Assembly (NCBI GenBank): GCA_040394475.1
Contig: JBEBSD010000006.1
Coordinates: 62,001 to 126,000 of the forward strand
Direction: 5' to 3'
Source: JBEBSD01 sp040394475
Lineage (GTDB): Bacteria > Bacteroidota > Bacteroidia > Cytophagales > Spirosomataceae
DNA length: 64,000 bases
Shown: positions 17,878 to 26,263 of the stretch, one piece after another
Layout: the number at the start of each line of letters is the position of its first letter
Position numbering within the stretch: position 1 is the stretch's first letter
Made by a program: the position numbers and the translations under genes
The notes under the pieces: model-generated
What the model was told of the DNA's origin: nothing
Seen by the model: the letters and a program-made list of their open reading frames with translations, nothing else
Database searches by the model: none

Positions 17878-18873
17878 ATGGTGAAGATTGGACCGATTGC
17901 ACTGGGGGATTTCCCCATAGTACTGGCCCCGATGGAGGACGTGAGCGACCCCCCCTTCCGGGCGGTATGCAAGGAAAACGGGGCAGACTTAATGTATACC
18001 GAGTTCATATCCTCTGAAGGACTTATCCGGGAGGCGGCCAAAAGTGTTAAAAAGCTGGACATATTTGAATACGAACGTCCGGTGGGGATCCAGTTGTTCG
18101 GAAGTGACGTGGAGACCATGCGTTCCTGTACGGAAATAGCCACGCAGGCCGGGCCGGACCTGATCGATATTAACTATGGGTGCCCGGTTAAAAATGTGGC
18201 ATGCCGGGGAGCCGGGGCCGCTTTGCTGCAGGATATCCCTAAAATGGTGGAAATGACCGCGGCGGTGGTGAATGCCACGCACTTGCCGGTAACGGTTAAG
18301 ACCCGGCTGGGATGGGACGATACGACTAAAAATATTCTGGATGTAGCCGAGCGCCTGCAGGACATCGGTATCCAGGCGCTTACCGTGCACGGACGCACCC
18401 GGGTACAAATGTATAAAGGCGCCGCAGACTGGACGTTAATCGGCCGGCTGAAGGAGAATCCCAGGCTCACGATACCTATTTTCGGGAATGGTGATATTGA
18501 TACGCCGGAAAAGGCGCTGGAATACAAGAACCGGTATGGCGTGGATGGCATCATGATCGGAAGAGCGGCTATTGGCAACCCCTGGATTTTCCGCCAGGTC
18601 AAACACTTCCTGCTTACCGGGGAACACCTGCCTCCCGTAAGTGCCGGTCAGCGGGTAGCTGCCTGCCGGAAACATCTTGAATTTTCGGTTCGGTGGAAGG
18701 GCGATATCACCGGACTCCTGGAAATGCGCCGGCACTATGCTAATTATTTCAGGGGCCTGGAGAATTTTAAACCCTTCCGGATGCGGCTGGTAGAAAGTTT
18801 GTCTTTCCCGGACATCCTTCAGGTCCTGGAGGAAATCGCCGAAGTATACCAATCGGAAATGGTTTTGGAATAG
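17878..18873 (+). CDS. dusB: tRNA-dihydrouridine synthase
   Basis: 331 aa. FMN-dependent enzyme that reduces specific uridines in the tRNA D-loop. The TIM barrel begins with LGDFPIVLAPMEDVSDPPFR; the catalytic Cys is in NYGCPVKNV (about residue 103), and AGAALLQD, VKTRLGWDD, LTVHGRTR, GNGDI and GIMIGRAAIGNPW line the FMN site. Length and motifs fit the DusB/NifR3 branch. It is divergent from the CPBP gene (75 bp between starts) and about 140 bp upstream of pyrH. Confidence 0.94.
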   Translation: MVKIGPIALGDFPIVLAPMEDVSDPPFRAVCKENGADLMYTEFISSEGLIREAAKSVKKLDIFEYERPVGIQLFGSDVETMRSCTEIATQAGPDLIDINYGCPVKNVACRGAGAALLQDIPKMVEMTAAVVNATHLPVTVKTRLGWDDTTKNILDVAERLQDIGIQALTVHGRTRVQMYKGAADWTLIGRLKENPRLTIPIFGNGDIDTPEKALEYKNRYGVDGIMIGRAAIGNPWIFRQVKHFLLTGEHLPPVSAGQRVAACRKHLEFSVRWKGDITGLLEMRRHYANYFRGLENFKPFRMRLVESLSFPDILQVLEEIAEVYQSEMVLE

Positions 18874-18958
18874 GGCAAACCTGAACGGGCACCGGAACCC
18901 GCAGCGGGAGTGCGGAAAATAAATAACCGCAGGAAATTCTACGTATTCGGAAGAATCA

Positions 18959-18991
18959 TTTGTATTTATAAACGTTGTGGGCTTATTTTTA
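18959..18991 (+). promoter_or_regulatory. possible Bacteroidota-type promoter for pyrH
   Basis: TTTG at 18959-18962 and TATTTTTA at 18984-18991, 21 nt apart, resemble the -33 (TTTG) and -7 (TAnnTTTG) elements known for the main sigma factor of Bacteroidota. The last base of the -7 element is off consensus. The position, about 25 nt before the pyrH start, would give a short leader. Confidence 0.35.
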
Positions 18992-19016
18992 CGGCTTTAA
19001 TTACAAACGTACCGAG

Positions 19017-19733
19017 ATGTCCGAACTTGCTTATAAACGTATATTACTTAAGCTCAGTGGCGAAGCCTTGAATGGAGGCGATAAAGGCCAGGTGATTGAT
19101 TTCAATATTCTTGACAAATATGCGCTTGAAGTGAAACAAGTAGTGGATGCCGGTGTAGAAGTTGCCATCGTAATCGGCGGGGGCAATATTTTCCGGGGCG
19201 CCTCGGTGGAAAAGTCGGGAATTGACCGGGTGCAGGGCGATCACATGGGCATGCTGGCCACGGTCATCAACGGGATGGCGGTGCAAAGCTCCCTCGAAAA
19301 ACACGGTATCCAAACGCGGTTAATGTCGGCCATTAACATCGAGCAGGTGTGCGAACCGTTGATCCGCCGCCGTGCGATCCGCCACCTGGAAAAAGGCCGG
19401 GTGGTGATTTTTGGCGCCGGAACAGGAAATCCTTATTTTACGACGGATACTACTGCCGGACTGCGGGCAATTGAAATTGAGGCCAATGTCGTATTGAAAG
19501 GAACCCGGGTGGACGGTATTTACACGGCCGATCCGGAAAAAGACCCGGATGCTACCAAGTATGATGAGCTGACTTTTGATGAAGCGATTGCCCGGAAACT
19601 GCAGATCATGGATCCGACAGCGTTTACCCTGTGCCGGGAAAACCATCTTCCTATTGTGGTATTCGATATGAATAAAGAAGGAAATCTCTATAACCTGGTA
19701 ATGGGGGCCGCCGTGGGTACCCGTGTAAGTTAA
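19017..19733 (+). CDS. pyrH: UMP kinase
   Basis: 238 aa from the ATG at 19017 (MSELAYKRILLKLSGEALNG). Phosphorylates UMP to UDP in pyrimidine synthesis; the hexameric bacterial type of the amino-acid-kinase fold. Motifs: KLSGEAL (phosphate binding), VIGGGNIFRG, DHMGMLATVINGMA, FGAGTGNPYFTTDTTAGLRA, DGIYTADP and MDPTAF. It is followed 42 nt later by frr, the usual order in many bacteria. Confidence 0.97.
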   Translation: MSELAYKRILLKLSGEALNGGDKGQVIDFNILDKYALEVKQVVDAGVEVAIVIGGGNIFRGASVEKSGIDRVQGDHMGMLATVINGMAVQSSLEKHGIQTRLMSAINIEQVCEPLIRRRAIRHLEKGRVVIFGAGTGNPYFTTDTTAGLRAIEIEANVVLKGTRVDGIYTADPEKDPDATKYDELTFDEAIARKLQIMDPTAFTLCRENHLPIVVFDMNKEGNLYNLVMGAAVGTRVS

Positions 19734-19775
19734 TGCCAAATAAAAAGCAGTCTTAAAGATTAATCAAAGTTGTAA

Positions 19776-20336
19776 ATGGAAGAAATTGAATTTTATCTGG
19801 AAGCCGCCAGGGAAACCATGGAAGGCGCGATCAAACACCTGACGATTGAGTTGGGTAAAATTCGGGCCGGAAAGGCTTCCCCGCAGATGCTGGATGGAAT
19901 CAAACTGGAGTATTACGGCGCTATGTCCCCGTTGGCGAACGTGGCAACCGTTAATACCACCGACGCGCGCACGCTTGTGATAAAACCTTTTGAGAGAAAA
20001 TTGATTGCAGAGGTAGAAAAGGCAATTGTCAATAGCAATATTGGCCTTTCCCCGTCGAATGACGGAGAAGTCATCCGGCTCTCGGTGCCGCCTTTAACCG
20101 AAGAGCGCCGCCGGGAACTGGTTAAACGTTCCAAGGGCGAAGTGGAAACAGCAAAGGTGAACATCCGGAATATCCGGCAGGATGCCAATAATTCCATCCG
20201 GAAACTGTCAAAGGACGGGGTTGCCGAGGATTCTATCAAAATAGGAGAGGAGCGGGTACAAAAAATCACCGACGGCTTTATCGCCCGCATCGATCAGATC
20301 TTTGCCGTTAAGGAGAAAGATATCATGGAGGTGTAG
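19776..20336 (+). CDS. frr: ribosome recycling factor
   Basis: 186 aa, the standard length. Splits the post-termination ribosome together with EF-G. Conserved blocks are present: LGKIRAGKASPQMLDGIKLE at the N-terminus, VRIxPF-like LVIKPFERK, then LSVPPLTEERRRELVKRSKG, and the helix VNIRNIRQDANNSIRKL. It lies directly behind pyrH and ends the housekeeping block before the accessory patch. Confidence 0.97.
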   Translation: MEEIEFYLEAARETMEGAIKHLTIELGKIRAGKASPQMLDGIKLEYYGAMSPLANVATVNTTDARTLVIKPFERKLIAEVEKAIVNSNIGLSPSNDGEVIRLSVPPLTEERRRELVKRSKGEVETAKVNIRNIRQDANNSIRKLSKDGVAEDSIKIGEERVQKITDGFIARIDQIFAVKEKDIMEV

Positions 20337-20439
20337 GAGCTTAAAGTGTCTTTGCCGTGAATAAAGGTTGAAATGCCTTGTCGCGGAAAAAAAAGTAACA
20401 CTGAGCGGCACGGAGAGATAACACGGAGGTAGCACAGAG

Positions 20440-20490
20440 AAAAAGCAGAAGAGCTGCACAAGGGAAAGGGGGGCTTGCTGAAATGCGGTG
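20440..20490. repeat. imperfect direct repeat, left copy, flanking the higBA-like pair
   Basis: About 51 bp starting AAAAAGCAGAAGAGCTGCAC. By eye about three quarters of it matches 21410-21461 in the same orientation. It is preceded by a run of degenerate 'CACGGAG/CACAGAG' units (20400-20440). It lies between frr and the antitoxin gene; 20337-20556 holds no gene. Confidence 0.6.
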
Positions 20491-20556
20491 GCTGCGAACC
20501 TTCGTAGCTCGAGGGCCCGAGGCCGGGGCAACGTTCAGGTGCTACAGTTCTTTTGC

Positions 20557-20919
20557 CTAAACATGCTCCAGGATAAAGTCGGCAGGTATGTTTAATTTAT
20601 GATAAAGTGCTTTCAGGAAAGGTACATCGGGCTTTTGCTTTCCGGAAAGTATCAGGGACAGTTTTGCATCACTCACCTTCAATGTTTTGGCCAGATCTGT
20701 CTGGCGAAGTTTCATTTCATACATTCGCAGTTCTATCATGCCTTCAAGCGAGGTAGGAGACGATATCTTATAGATACTTTTTTCATAGTCTTGCGCCTGT
20801 AAAGCCAGATTCCTTAGCCGGTCTGCATCAGAATCAGTCATGTTTGTTTCTCCCTTATTCATCAATGCCAGAATTTCTGACAAAACAGACTGGTATTGCT
20901 TTTCTGATAGTCTTTTCAT
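20557..20919 (-). CDS. HigA-type antitoxin with XRE helix-turn-helix
   Basis: 120 aa. The C-terminal half has a Cro/C1-type helix-turn-helix (LRQTDLAKTLKVSDAKLSLI, then LSGKQKPDVPFLKALYHKL). The N-terminal half is helical (SEILALMNKGETNMTDSDAD, LRNLALQAQDYE), typical of the larger HigA antitoxins that lie downstream of HigB. It starts 4 nt after the toxin stop, so toxin precedes antitoxin as in hig modules. It should bind the toxin and repress the operon. Confidence 0.85.
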   Translation of the reverse strand: MKRLSEKQYQSVLSEILALMNKGETNMTDSDADRLRNLALQAQDYEKSIYKISSPTSLEGMIELRMYEMKLRQTDLAKTLKVSDAKLSLILSGKQKPDVPFLKALYHKLNIPADFILEHV

Positions 20920-20923
20920 TTTC

Positions 20924-21226
20924 TTATTTATATTGAATCATGGCGGCATTTATGCTGTCGTACTGCTTATGAGTGCCTACAAAAAGTACATAAACCGTAC
21001 GTACCCGAAAATGTATCAAAGCCACAAGGCGATAGTGATTACCCTTAATATTAAAAACGTAACGGTCATTCCCCACTGCATCAACTGAGTTGAAAATTGT
21101 CCGTAATTCATTGAAATTAGCAAAGTCACCTCTTTCTATGATAGTATACCAGTTATTTAAGGCATCCGTAACATCAGGATATCGTTCTGCGAAGTCACGT
21201 ATTGTTTTATAACTGATAACAACCAT
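20924..21226 (-). CDS. HigB-family toxin (mRNA interferase-like)
   Basis: 100 aa. The HigB toxin family is recognisable from FAERYPDVTDALNNWYTIIE, ELRTIFNSVDAVGNDRYVFN, IKGNHYRLVALIHF and YVLFVGTHKQYDSI. Members fold like RelE and cut mRNA on the ribosome. It is first in a two-gene operon with the HigA-like antitoxin (4-nt gap). Its coding sequence is more AT-rich than frr next door, and the pair is flanked by direct repeats, consistent with horizontal arrival. Confidence 0.85.
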   Translation of the reverse strand: MVVISYKTIRDFAERYPDVTDALNNWYTIIERGDFANFNELRTIFNSVDAVGNDRYVFNIKGNHYRLVALIHFRVRTVYVLFVGTHKQYDSINAAMIQYK

Positions 21227-21818
21227 TAATTGCTTTTTATTACAAAGATAAGTAGACTTTTGAGTTATTTTTTTAGATAATCTAAAAAATATTTCACTTT
21301 TACAAAATTATGGTTGTCTGGCATCGCTCTCCCTCGCGCAGACCGGGTCTCCGGCCTGCGTAATGGTACGGTTTGTCCGCAGGGTGGGAAAGCGCCAGGC
21401 TGGGCAGCGAAAAAGCAGAGAAGTTTCACAAACGAAAAAGGCGGCTTGCAGAAATCCAGTGCGAAGCAAATGCCCGTCGGTTCACCTGCTTTTAGAATAC
21501 GATTTCGCTTCCCCGTGTGCCCGGAGAATGAATACTGTATGCAGTCTGCTCCCCTTCCGGGGTTTGTCTCTCTTTTTGCTATTCTTGTGCTAGTATCCTG
21601 ACACCCCTTCGGGGTTAGTACGGATCCCACTGCAATCCGGAATTGGGTAACCAGGCGTTCTTCCGACACCGCCATTCTTACCATTAAGCTGACGGCTGTG
21701 GCGTCAGTTTACTTCCGAGCTTGGGCGCTGGTAGTAGGGTCGCTTTAGGGATGTATCTCAGACGGGAATTTATCAGGGAGGAAGGCTGGCCAAGACTTAT
21801 GTAAAACGGTAGTGTTTA
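21227..21818. other. gene-free accessory spacer
   Basis: About 590 bp without a credible gene. It holds the likely promoter of the HigBA-like pair (21227-21310, AT-rich) and the right copy of the direct repeat. Two small CCCC/GGGG hairpins are present (near 21551-21562 and 21603-21615). The rest I cannot assign; it may be decayed coding sequence. Confidence 0.6.
21410..21461. repeat. imperfect direct repeat, right copy, flanking the higBA-like pair
   Basis: About 52 bp starting AAAAAGCAGAGAAGTTTCAC, same orientation as 20440-20490. The shared core includes CACAA and GGCTTGC followed by GAAAT. The two copies bracket the toxin-antitoxin genes at a distance of about 920 bp. Confidence 0.6.
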
Positions 21819-21944
21819 TTGGGAAATACAGACAGCTTGACCGGAATGAATACAGCTATTCCCAAAGAAGTTTTACTCACGGCAACGCCTTTACAGAATT
21901 CTATCCTGGAGCTGTATGGTCTGGTCGGTTTGTTAGATCCGTAT
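21819..21944 (+). pseudogene. fragment of an SNF2-family helicase
   Basis: About 30 residues (IPKEVLLTATPLQNSILELY followed by GLVGLLDPY) match the motif-III region of SNF2 ATPases of the kind found in defence loci. The DEAH box should lie upstream, and I find neither it nor the rest of the helicase. The fragment runs in frame into the next remnant, with a junction near 21945. This is a scar of a deletion, not a working gene. Confidence 0.6.
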
Positions 21945-22998
21945 TGCGCGATATCTCAGATAGACACAGGCAGTATTGCTCAGTTTACCAATGAAATAAG
22001 GGCCTCCGACAGGGTAAAGCAATTTGTGAAGGACTTTGATGATATAGCCATATTGGAGCACTACAATCTGACACAAAATAATACGCTTACCAATTTGGGC
22101 GTACTTTGGCTGGGAACACCACAAATGCGCAGCAGGTTGGTATATCCTGTTACGGTTCAGTATTTGGTATATGACGAGCTGGATAAGAAAGTTCGAAAAG
22201 AAGAATGGCTGGACTATACACAGGATCCCAAAGAATTAATCCTGGACATAGAGCAAAAAGCGGTGGAGTTAACCTATTTCGATGAACTCCCCCAGGGATT
22301 TTTTAGAAATAAAATACCTCATTATATAAAAGACTTGTAAGGGAATTGCTCATTAACGCCTTTGTTCCTAAGAGCTTTACTATATCCGGCGACATATTTA
22401 TCCTGACAGGCTGGAAATTACCAATCCGGGAGGGCTGCCTTTAGGTATAACAAAAGATAATATATTGCACACAACCAGCAGAAGAAATCCTCACCTGATA
22501 AGAGTTTTTCACGACTTGAAGCTAATGGAGGGTGAAGGCAGCGGTTTTGATTTAATGTATGAAATTGCCGGCAGAGACTCCAAGCCCTACCCCGTCCCGA
22601 TCTCTGATTTCAATATGACTACCGTTCTTCAATATTCAAAAATACTGGACGAAGAAGCCTTAATGATTATCGATTTTATTGGCAGAAACTATCCGCTTAC
22701 CCAAAAAGAGCTAATTGCATTGGGAGTAGTGGCAAGGCATAAGAAAATCCTGGCTACGAATCTGACAAAAGTGTTGCAGCTTACAGAAGAAGACAGGTTG
22801 AGAACCTATGTCAGTAAACTGCTTGAGAGGCATATCCTTATTACCAGGGGAATCAAGAAAGGGACTGAATACCTGATCAATCCCAAACTGATTTCCAGTT
22901 CTAAAATCAATATTAAGCCCACCTTAAAGGTAATAGAACCTCATCGGCTGGAAGCTTTGATAGAAGCTGACCTTGGCAGGTACCACACATGGAGATAA
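21945..22998 (+). pseudogene. broken AlbA_2/RecG-like ATP-binding protein gene
   Basis: The middle and C-terminal parts of a family of ATP-binding, HTH-containing proteins (AlbA_2 domain, 'RecG-like') are present in three frames. They are QIDTGSIAQFTNEIRASDRV to 22335; then VRELLINAF and KSFTISGDIF (22337 to about 22397, +2 frame); then DRLEITNPGGLPLGITKDN and onward (about 22403-22998). There are thus at least two frameshifts, the second with a loss of roughly ten bases, and the N-terminal AlbA_2 domain is missing. The C-terminal part keeps a winged-helix-like region (TQKELIALGVVARHKKILAT). These proteins often accompany restriction or other defence genes. Confidence 0.75.
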
Positions 22999-23121
22999 TC
23001 TGCCAGCTGTAAAGCGATTTTTGAATGAGATGCCGGGTATAGTGCCATGGACTTGCTGACAGCATTTGGAAGCGGGGCATTCACAAGAAGGCTGGATGTG
23101 AAGTCATAAGTGGATTCCAGA

Positions 23122-23170
23122 CACGCAAGCAAAAAGCCGCCCTTCCGGGACGGCCTTTTTTGCTTGCGTG
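23122..23170. terminator. bidirectional terminator downstream of the DUF937 gene
   Basis: A near-perfect hairpin with arms CACGCAAGCAAAAAGCCG and CGGCCTTTTTTGCTTGCGTG. It has a GC core (GCCGCCC/GGGACGGC) and T tracts on both strands. It lies 15 nt past the stop at 23185 and also ends the remnant region on the plus strand. Confidence 0.8.
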
Positions 23171-23184
23171 AATTCGTTAATAAG

Positions 23185-23838
23185 TTACCTCCCGAACAAC
23201 CCGGCCAGGGAATCGAGTACATTGCCTTTCTGACCGGGATTTGCCTGCTGGTTGAAAAAATCACCGGCGAGGTCAGCCAAAGCGCCCAATCCATCGCCGC
23301 CTGAAGGCGCTGCCTGCCGGCCGCCGCCCAGAACGTTGTTTAACAAACCGCCGATCATTCCGCCGGCGCCGCTGCTCTGGCCGCCGCCCAACAGTCCGCC
23401 GATCAGGTCGCCCACCCCGGCAGACTGGGATTGCTGTTTTTGCTGCCCTAAATACCCCATGACTACCGGCGCCAGAACTGCCAGTACGCTGCCGATCTGT
23501 CCGGTAGAAAGTCCTGATTTCTGGGAAAGGTTTTCGGTTACGTAGTTGGTATTATTTCCGAAAATGTGGCCGACAATCTTGTTGCCGTCCGTAGTCGGTC
23601 CTCCCGACAACAAACCACCCAGGTTGCCCAACAGGCTTCCGCTGTGCTGGTCAAGCGCGCTGTTAATGCTGGCACCCTGGTTTTTGTTTTTAGCGTTATA
23701 GTTCAATGCTGCAATCATCAGCGGCACAGCAGCGGATACAATCCACTTGGCTTTACTTTCTTCGATATTAAGCGTTTTCGCGACAGATGAAGTAACTGTC
23801 GAGCCTATTCCGCCGGTTATCAGGTCTGAGATGTTCAT
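23185..23838 (-). CDS. DUF937 domain protein
   Basis: 217 aa. The N-terminal DUF937 region (about 1-125) is recognisable: LNIEESKAKWIVSAAVPLMI, AALNYNAKNKNQGA, VGHIFGNN, then LSTGQIGSVLAVLAPVVMGY. A Gly/Ser/Gln-rich low-complexity stretch follows (about 130-195, GGLLGGGQSSGAGGMIGGLL), and a short C-terminal helix ends in DSLAGLFGR. There is no signal peptide. DUF937 is related to YidB; the function is unknown. The gene stands alone, with a strong terminator behind it. Confidence 0.88.
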   Translation of the reverse strand: MNISDLITGGIGSTVTSSVAKTLNIEESKAKWIVSAAVPLMIAALNYNAKNKNQGASINSALDQHSGSLLGNLGGLLSGGPTTDGNKIVGHIFGNNTNYVTENLSQKSGLSTGQIGSVLAVLAPVVMGYLGQQKQQSQSAGVGDLIGGLLGGGQSSGAGGMIGGLLNNVLGGGRQAAPSGGDGLGALADLAGDFFNQQANPGQKGNVLDSLAGLFGR

Positions 23839-23954
23839 TTTTTTAGGTTTTAAAAGAAGATAAGTTTATTAGAATACGGATACATCCTATAAAAGTCACA
23901 AAGTAGCGGGTATTTATCATAAAAGGAAGTTTTTTTTTTTAATGGAGAATGGCG

Positions 23955-24057
23955 AATCAGCTATCGGCCATCAGCTTTCAGCTATCGGCTATTTCCGACT
24001 GTTTGATTCCTGATCTCTGACTTCTGATCTCTAACCTCATAGCTCATACCTCAAACC
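23955..24057. repeat. 7-bp-period array (TATCGGC/TCAGCTT/TCTGATC family)
   Basis: About 14 degenerate heptamers fill the gap between the DUF937 promoter region and the nagB-like gene. They run through that gene's stop codon (24051-24053). Confidence 0.8.
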
Positions 24058-24842
24058 TCTTCATCCAGCAACCCTGCACTATCCACATCGACGTACAACC
24101 GGACGTCGGGGTGTTGCCGCAAAATTGTAGAAGGATACTGTTCACTGATCGCATCCTGTACGGTATGCTGTATGGCTGCGGCTTTGTTGGTTCCCGGGAC
24201 GATGCAAAACGCGTGACGTGCCTGCAGCAGGGCCGGAACGGTCAGAGTCAGGGCGTGCAGAGGTACTTCTTCCAGTGTTTCAAAACAGCCGTCGTGTACC
24301 TGCTGTTCGCGGCTCATGAGATCGAGCTCGACCACCTTTACCGTGTGCGGATCCATGAAATCGGCTACATGCGGATCGTTGAAAGCAATGTGACAGTTCT
24401 CGCCGATTCCCATACAGATGATGTCGGCCGGGTATTCCTTCAGCAGGTTGCTATAGCGGATAATTTCTTCCTGTATCTCCGGGGCGTTTCCTTTCAGCCG
24501 GTAAAAGCTCCCTATGGGAACGGCATTGAAAAGGCGTTCTTCTAAAAATACGCCGAAATTCTGAGGAGCGTCGTCGTCCAAACCAATGTATTCGTCCATG
24601 TGAAACGCATTGATCCGATCCCAGGCAATGCCGGGTTGTTGTTTCAAGGCCTCCAGAAATTCATTCTGAGAGGGTGCCGAGGCGAAAATAATACTGACAA
24701 GTGGTTGTTGTTGCTGTAAATCCCTAATCTTGTCGGCAACCTGCTGAGCGGCCGCCTGCCCCAATTGCGGGCGGTTCTCAAAGACAAGTACCTCAAGTTG
24801 ATCTACAGTAAAGGAATGGACTGGTGTTGCGGATAAGTTCAT
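24051..24842 (-). CDS. NagB-like glucosamine-6-phosphate deaminase/isomerase family protein
   Basis: 263 aa. NagB/6-phosphogluconolactonase superfamily. The first active-site block is intact (INAFHMDEYIGL, containing the Asp equal to E. coli NagB Asp72). The second reads GIGENCHIAFNDP where NagB has GxGxDGHIAFNEP, so the equivalents of Asp141 and Glu148 are Asn and Asp; His143 is kept. This variant group is common in Bacteroidota and is usually annotated as NagB. Deamination of GlcN-6-P to Fru-6-P fits its place behind nagA, but the changed residues leave room for a related isomerase or lactonase reaction. It lies between two heptamer arrays. Confidence 0.8.
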   Translation of the reverse strand: MNLSATPVHSFTVDQLEVLVFENRPQLGQAAAQQVADKIRDLQQQQPLVSIIFASAPSQNEFLEALKQQPGIAWDRINAFHMDEYIGLDDDAPQNFGVFLEERLFNAVPIGSFYRLKGNAPEIQEEIIRYSNLLKEYPADIICMGIGENCHIAFNDPHVADFMDPHTVKVVELDLMSREQQVHDGCFETLEEVPLHALTLTVPALLQARHAFCIVPGTNKAAAIQHTVQDAISEQYPSTILRQHPDVRLYVDVDSAGLLDEEV

Positions 24843-24855
24843 TGGTATTTTTTAT

Positions 24856-25080
24856 GATTTACGATTTACGAATTACGATTGGCGATTTCAGATAGCTGAT
24901 CTCTGATTTCCGATAGCTGATTTCCGATCACCGACAGCTGACATCCGATCACCGATAGCTGACATCCGATCTCCGATAGCTGATTTCTGATTTCAGATAG
25001 CTGATCTCTGATTTCCGATAGCTGACATCCGATCTCCGACAGCTGATTTCCGATAGCTGATCTCCGATAGCCGATAGCTG
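24856..25080. repeat. long 7-bp-period array (GATAGCT/GATTTCC/GATCTCC)
   Basis: About 32 heptamers in unbroken 7-bp phase, nearly all of the form GAnnnnn. It begins as GATTTAC/GAATTAC units (24856-24885) and turns into GATAGCT, GATTTCC, GACATCC and GATCTCC. It fills the whole gap between the nagB-like start and the nagA stop (25088). There are no spacers, so this is not a CRISPR array. Confidence 0.9.
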
Positions 25081-25087
25081 CCCTTCC

Positions 25088-26263
25088 CTAGTGCTGATAA
25101 ACGATATTCCCGTTCACAATGGTCGTTTGAATGGTAATCTGGTTGTCAAAAATGACAATATCGGCATCCTTCCCTATTGCCAGGGAGCCTTTGCGGTGAT
25201 CGACGTTCATGATCCGGGCGGGGGTATGACTGGCCATCCTGATCGCTTCGGGCAATGAAACACGCCCGAGGGTGATCATATTACGGACCAGCCGGTCGAA
25301 GGTGGCCACACTGCCGGCAAAGGACGTACGGTCGGGAAGTTTGGCTACTCCATCCTCCACAATGACTTTCAACCCGTCTTTCAGCGAACCCAGGATACTC
25401 TCGCCTTCCGGCATGCCGGCGGCACGCATGGCATCGGTAATCAGCGCCGTGCGGTCGGCTCCTTTGATTTTATAAATCAGCTGCAGCAAAGGGGCCGGGA
25501 GATGGATACCGTCTCCTATAATCTCCACATCCATATCGAGCAGGAAGGCACTTTCGATGGTGCCGGCATAGCGGAACGCATTTTTTCGAGTAACTCCCGA
25601 CATGGCGGAATACAGGTGCGTGGCCAGCGTATACCCGTTGTCGTAGGCCTCTAGGACGTCGTCGTACAGCGCGTCCGTATGAGCCACTGCCGCCAGTATT
25701 CCCTGTTGCCGGAGCCTTCTCCCAAAGGCAATCGCGCCGGGAAGTTCCGGTGCGGCGCTCCACCGGACGATCGCATCCGAATAGGCCAGGATTTCTTCGT
25801 ATTCTGCCGGATCCGGGTTCCGGATATAACGGGGATCTTGTGCCCCCCGCTGGCTCAATGCAAAATAGGGGCCTTCCAGGTGCATTCCCAGGAAGGAGGC
25901 GCCTTTGGTATTGGCGGCAACCGCCTTTTTGTAGGTACCCAGCGTTAACAGAAGGTCTTCCTTTTCTGCGGTCAGGGTAGTGGGGACCATCGCTGTGGTC
26001 CCGTAACGGGCGTGGGTTTCGGCAATGGTTAAAAATGCGTCGACGGTCCCGTCCATGAAATCGGCGCCGCCGCCGCCATGGAGATGGATATCTATAAATC
26101 CGGGTGCGATGTATTGTCCCCGGGCGTCGATGGTTTCCGCATCCGGAACGGTTGCATCTCCCGAATAAATTCCCGTTATTTTCCCGTCTTCTACCGTAAG
26201 GGTTCCGTTGGGGAGCTCGCGGAAAGGCGTTACAATCGTGCCGTTGGTGATGTTGAGTTTCAT
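25088..26263 (-). CDS. nagA: N-acetylglucosamine-6-phosphate deacetylase
   Basis: 391 aa from the ATG at 26263, whose ATGA overlaps the stop of the transporter gene; an ATG at 26272 is the alternative. Amidohydrolase fold with the NagA metal and catalytic residues: DIHLHGGGGADFMDG, GMHLEGPYF (Glu ligand), AHTDA and THLYSAM (His ligands) and ALITDAM (catalytic Asp). It hydrolyses GlcNAc-6-P to GlcN-6-P and acetate. Coupling to the NagP-like transporter and the downstream nagB-like gene gives an uptake and breakdown route for GlcNAc or a relative. No kinase is in the cluster, so phosphorylation must be provided elsewhere. Confidence 0.93.
   Translation of the reverse strand: MKLNITNGTIVTPFRELPNGTLTVEDGKITGIYSGDATVPDAETIDARGQYIAPGFIDIHLHGGGGADFMDGTVDAFLTIAETHARYGTTAMVPTTLTAEKEDLLLTLGTYKKAVAANTKGASFLGMHLEGPYFALSQRGAQDPRYIRNPDPAEYEEILAYSDAIVRWSAAPELPGAIAFGRRLRQQGILAAVAHTDALYDDVLEAYDNGYTLATHLYSAMSGVTRKNAFRYAGTIESAFLLDMDVEIIGDGIHLPAPLLQLIYKIKGADRTALITDAMRAAGMPEGESILGSLKDGLKVIVEDGVAKLPDRTSFAGSVATFDRLVRNMITLGRVSLPEAIRMASHTPARIMNVDHRKGSLAIGKDADIVIFDNQITIQTTIVNGNIVYQH

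Noticed and set aside
20208..20531. Minus-strand frame of 107 codons after frr
   Set aside because: It overlaps the 3' end of frr antisense and the dispersed repeat; it is rich in low-complexity residues.
21265..21684. Minus-strand frame of 139 codons upstream of the toxin gene
   Set aside because: Composition is not protein-like, there is no family match, and it covers the direct repeat and hairpins.
24856..25080. Possible CRISPR array
   Set aside because: The 7-bp period is continuous, with no unique spacers and no cas genes nearby; it is a tandem repeat.
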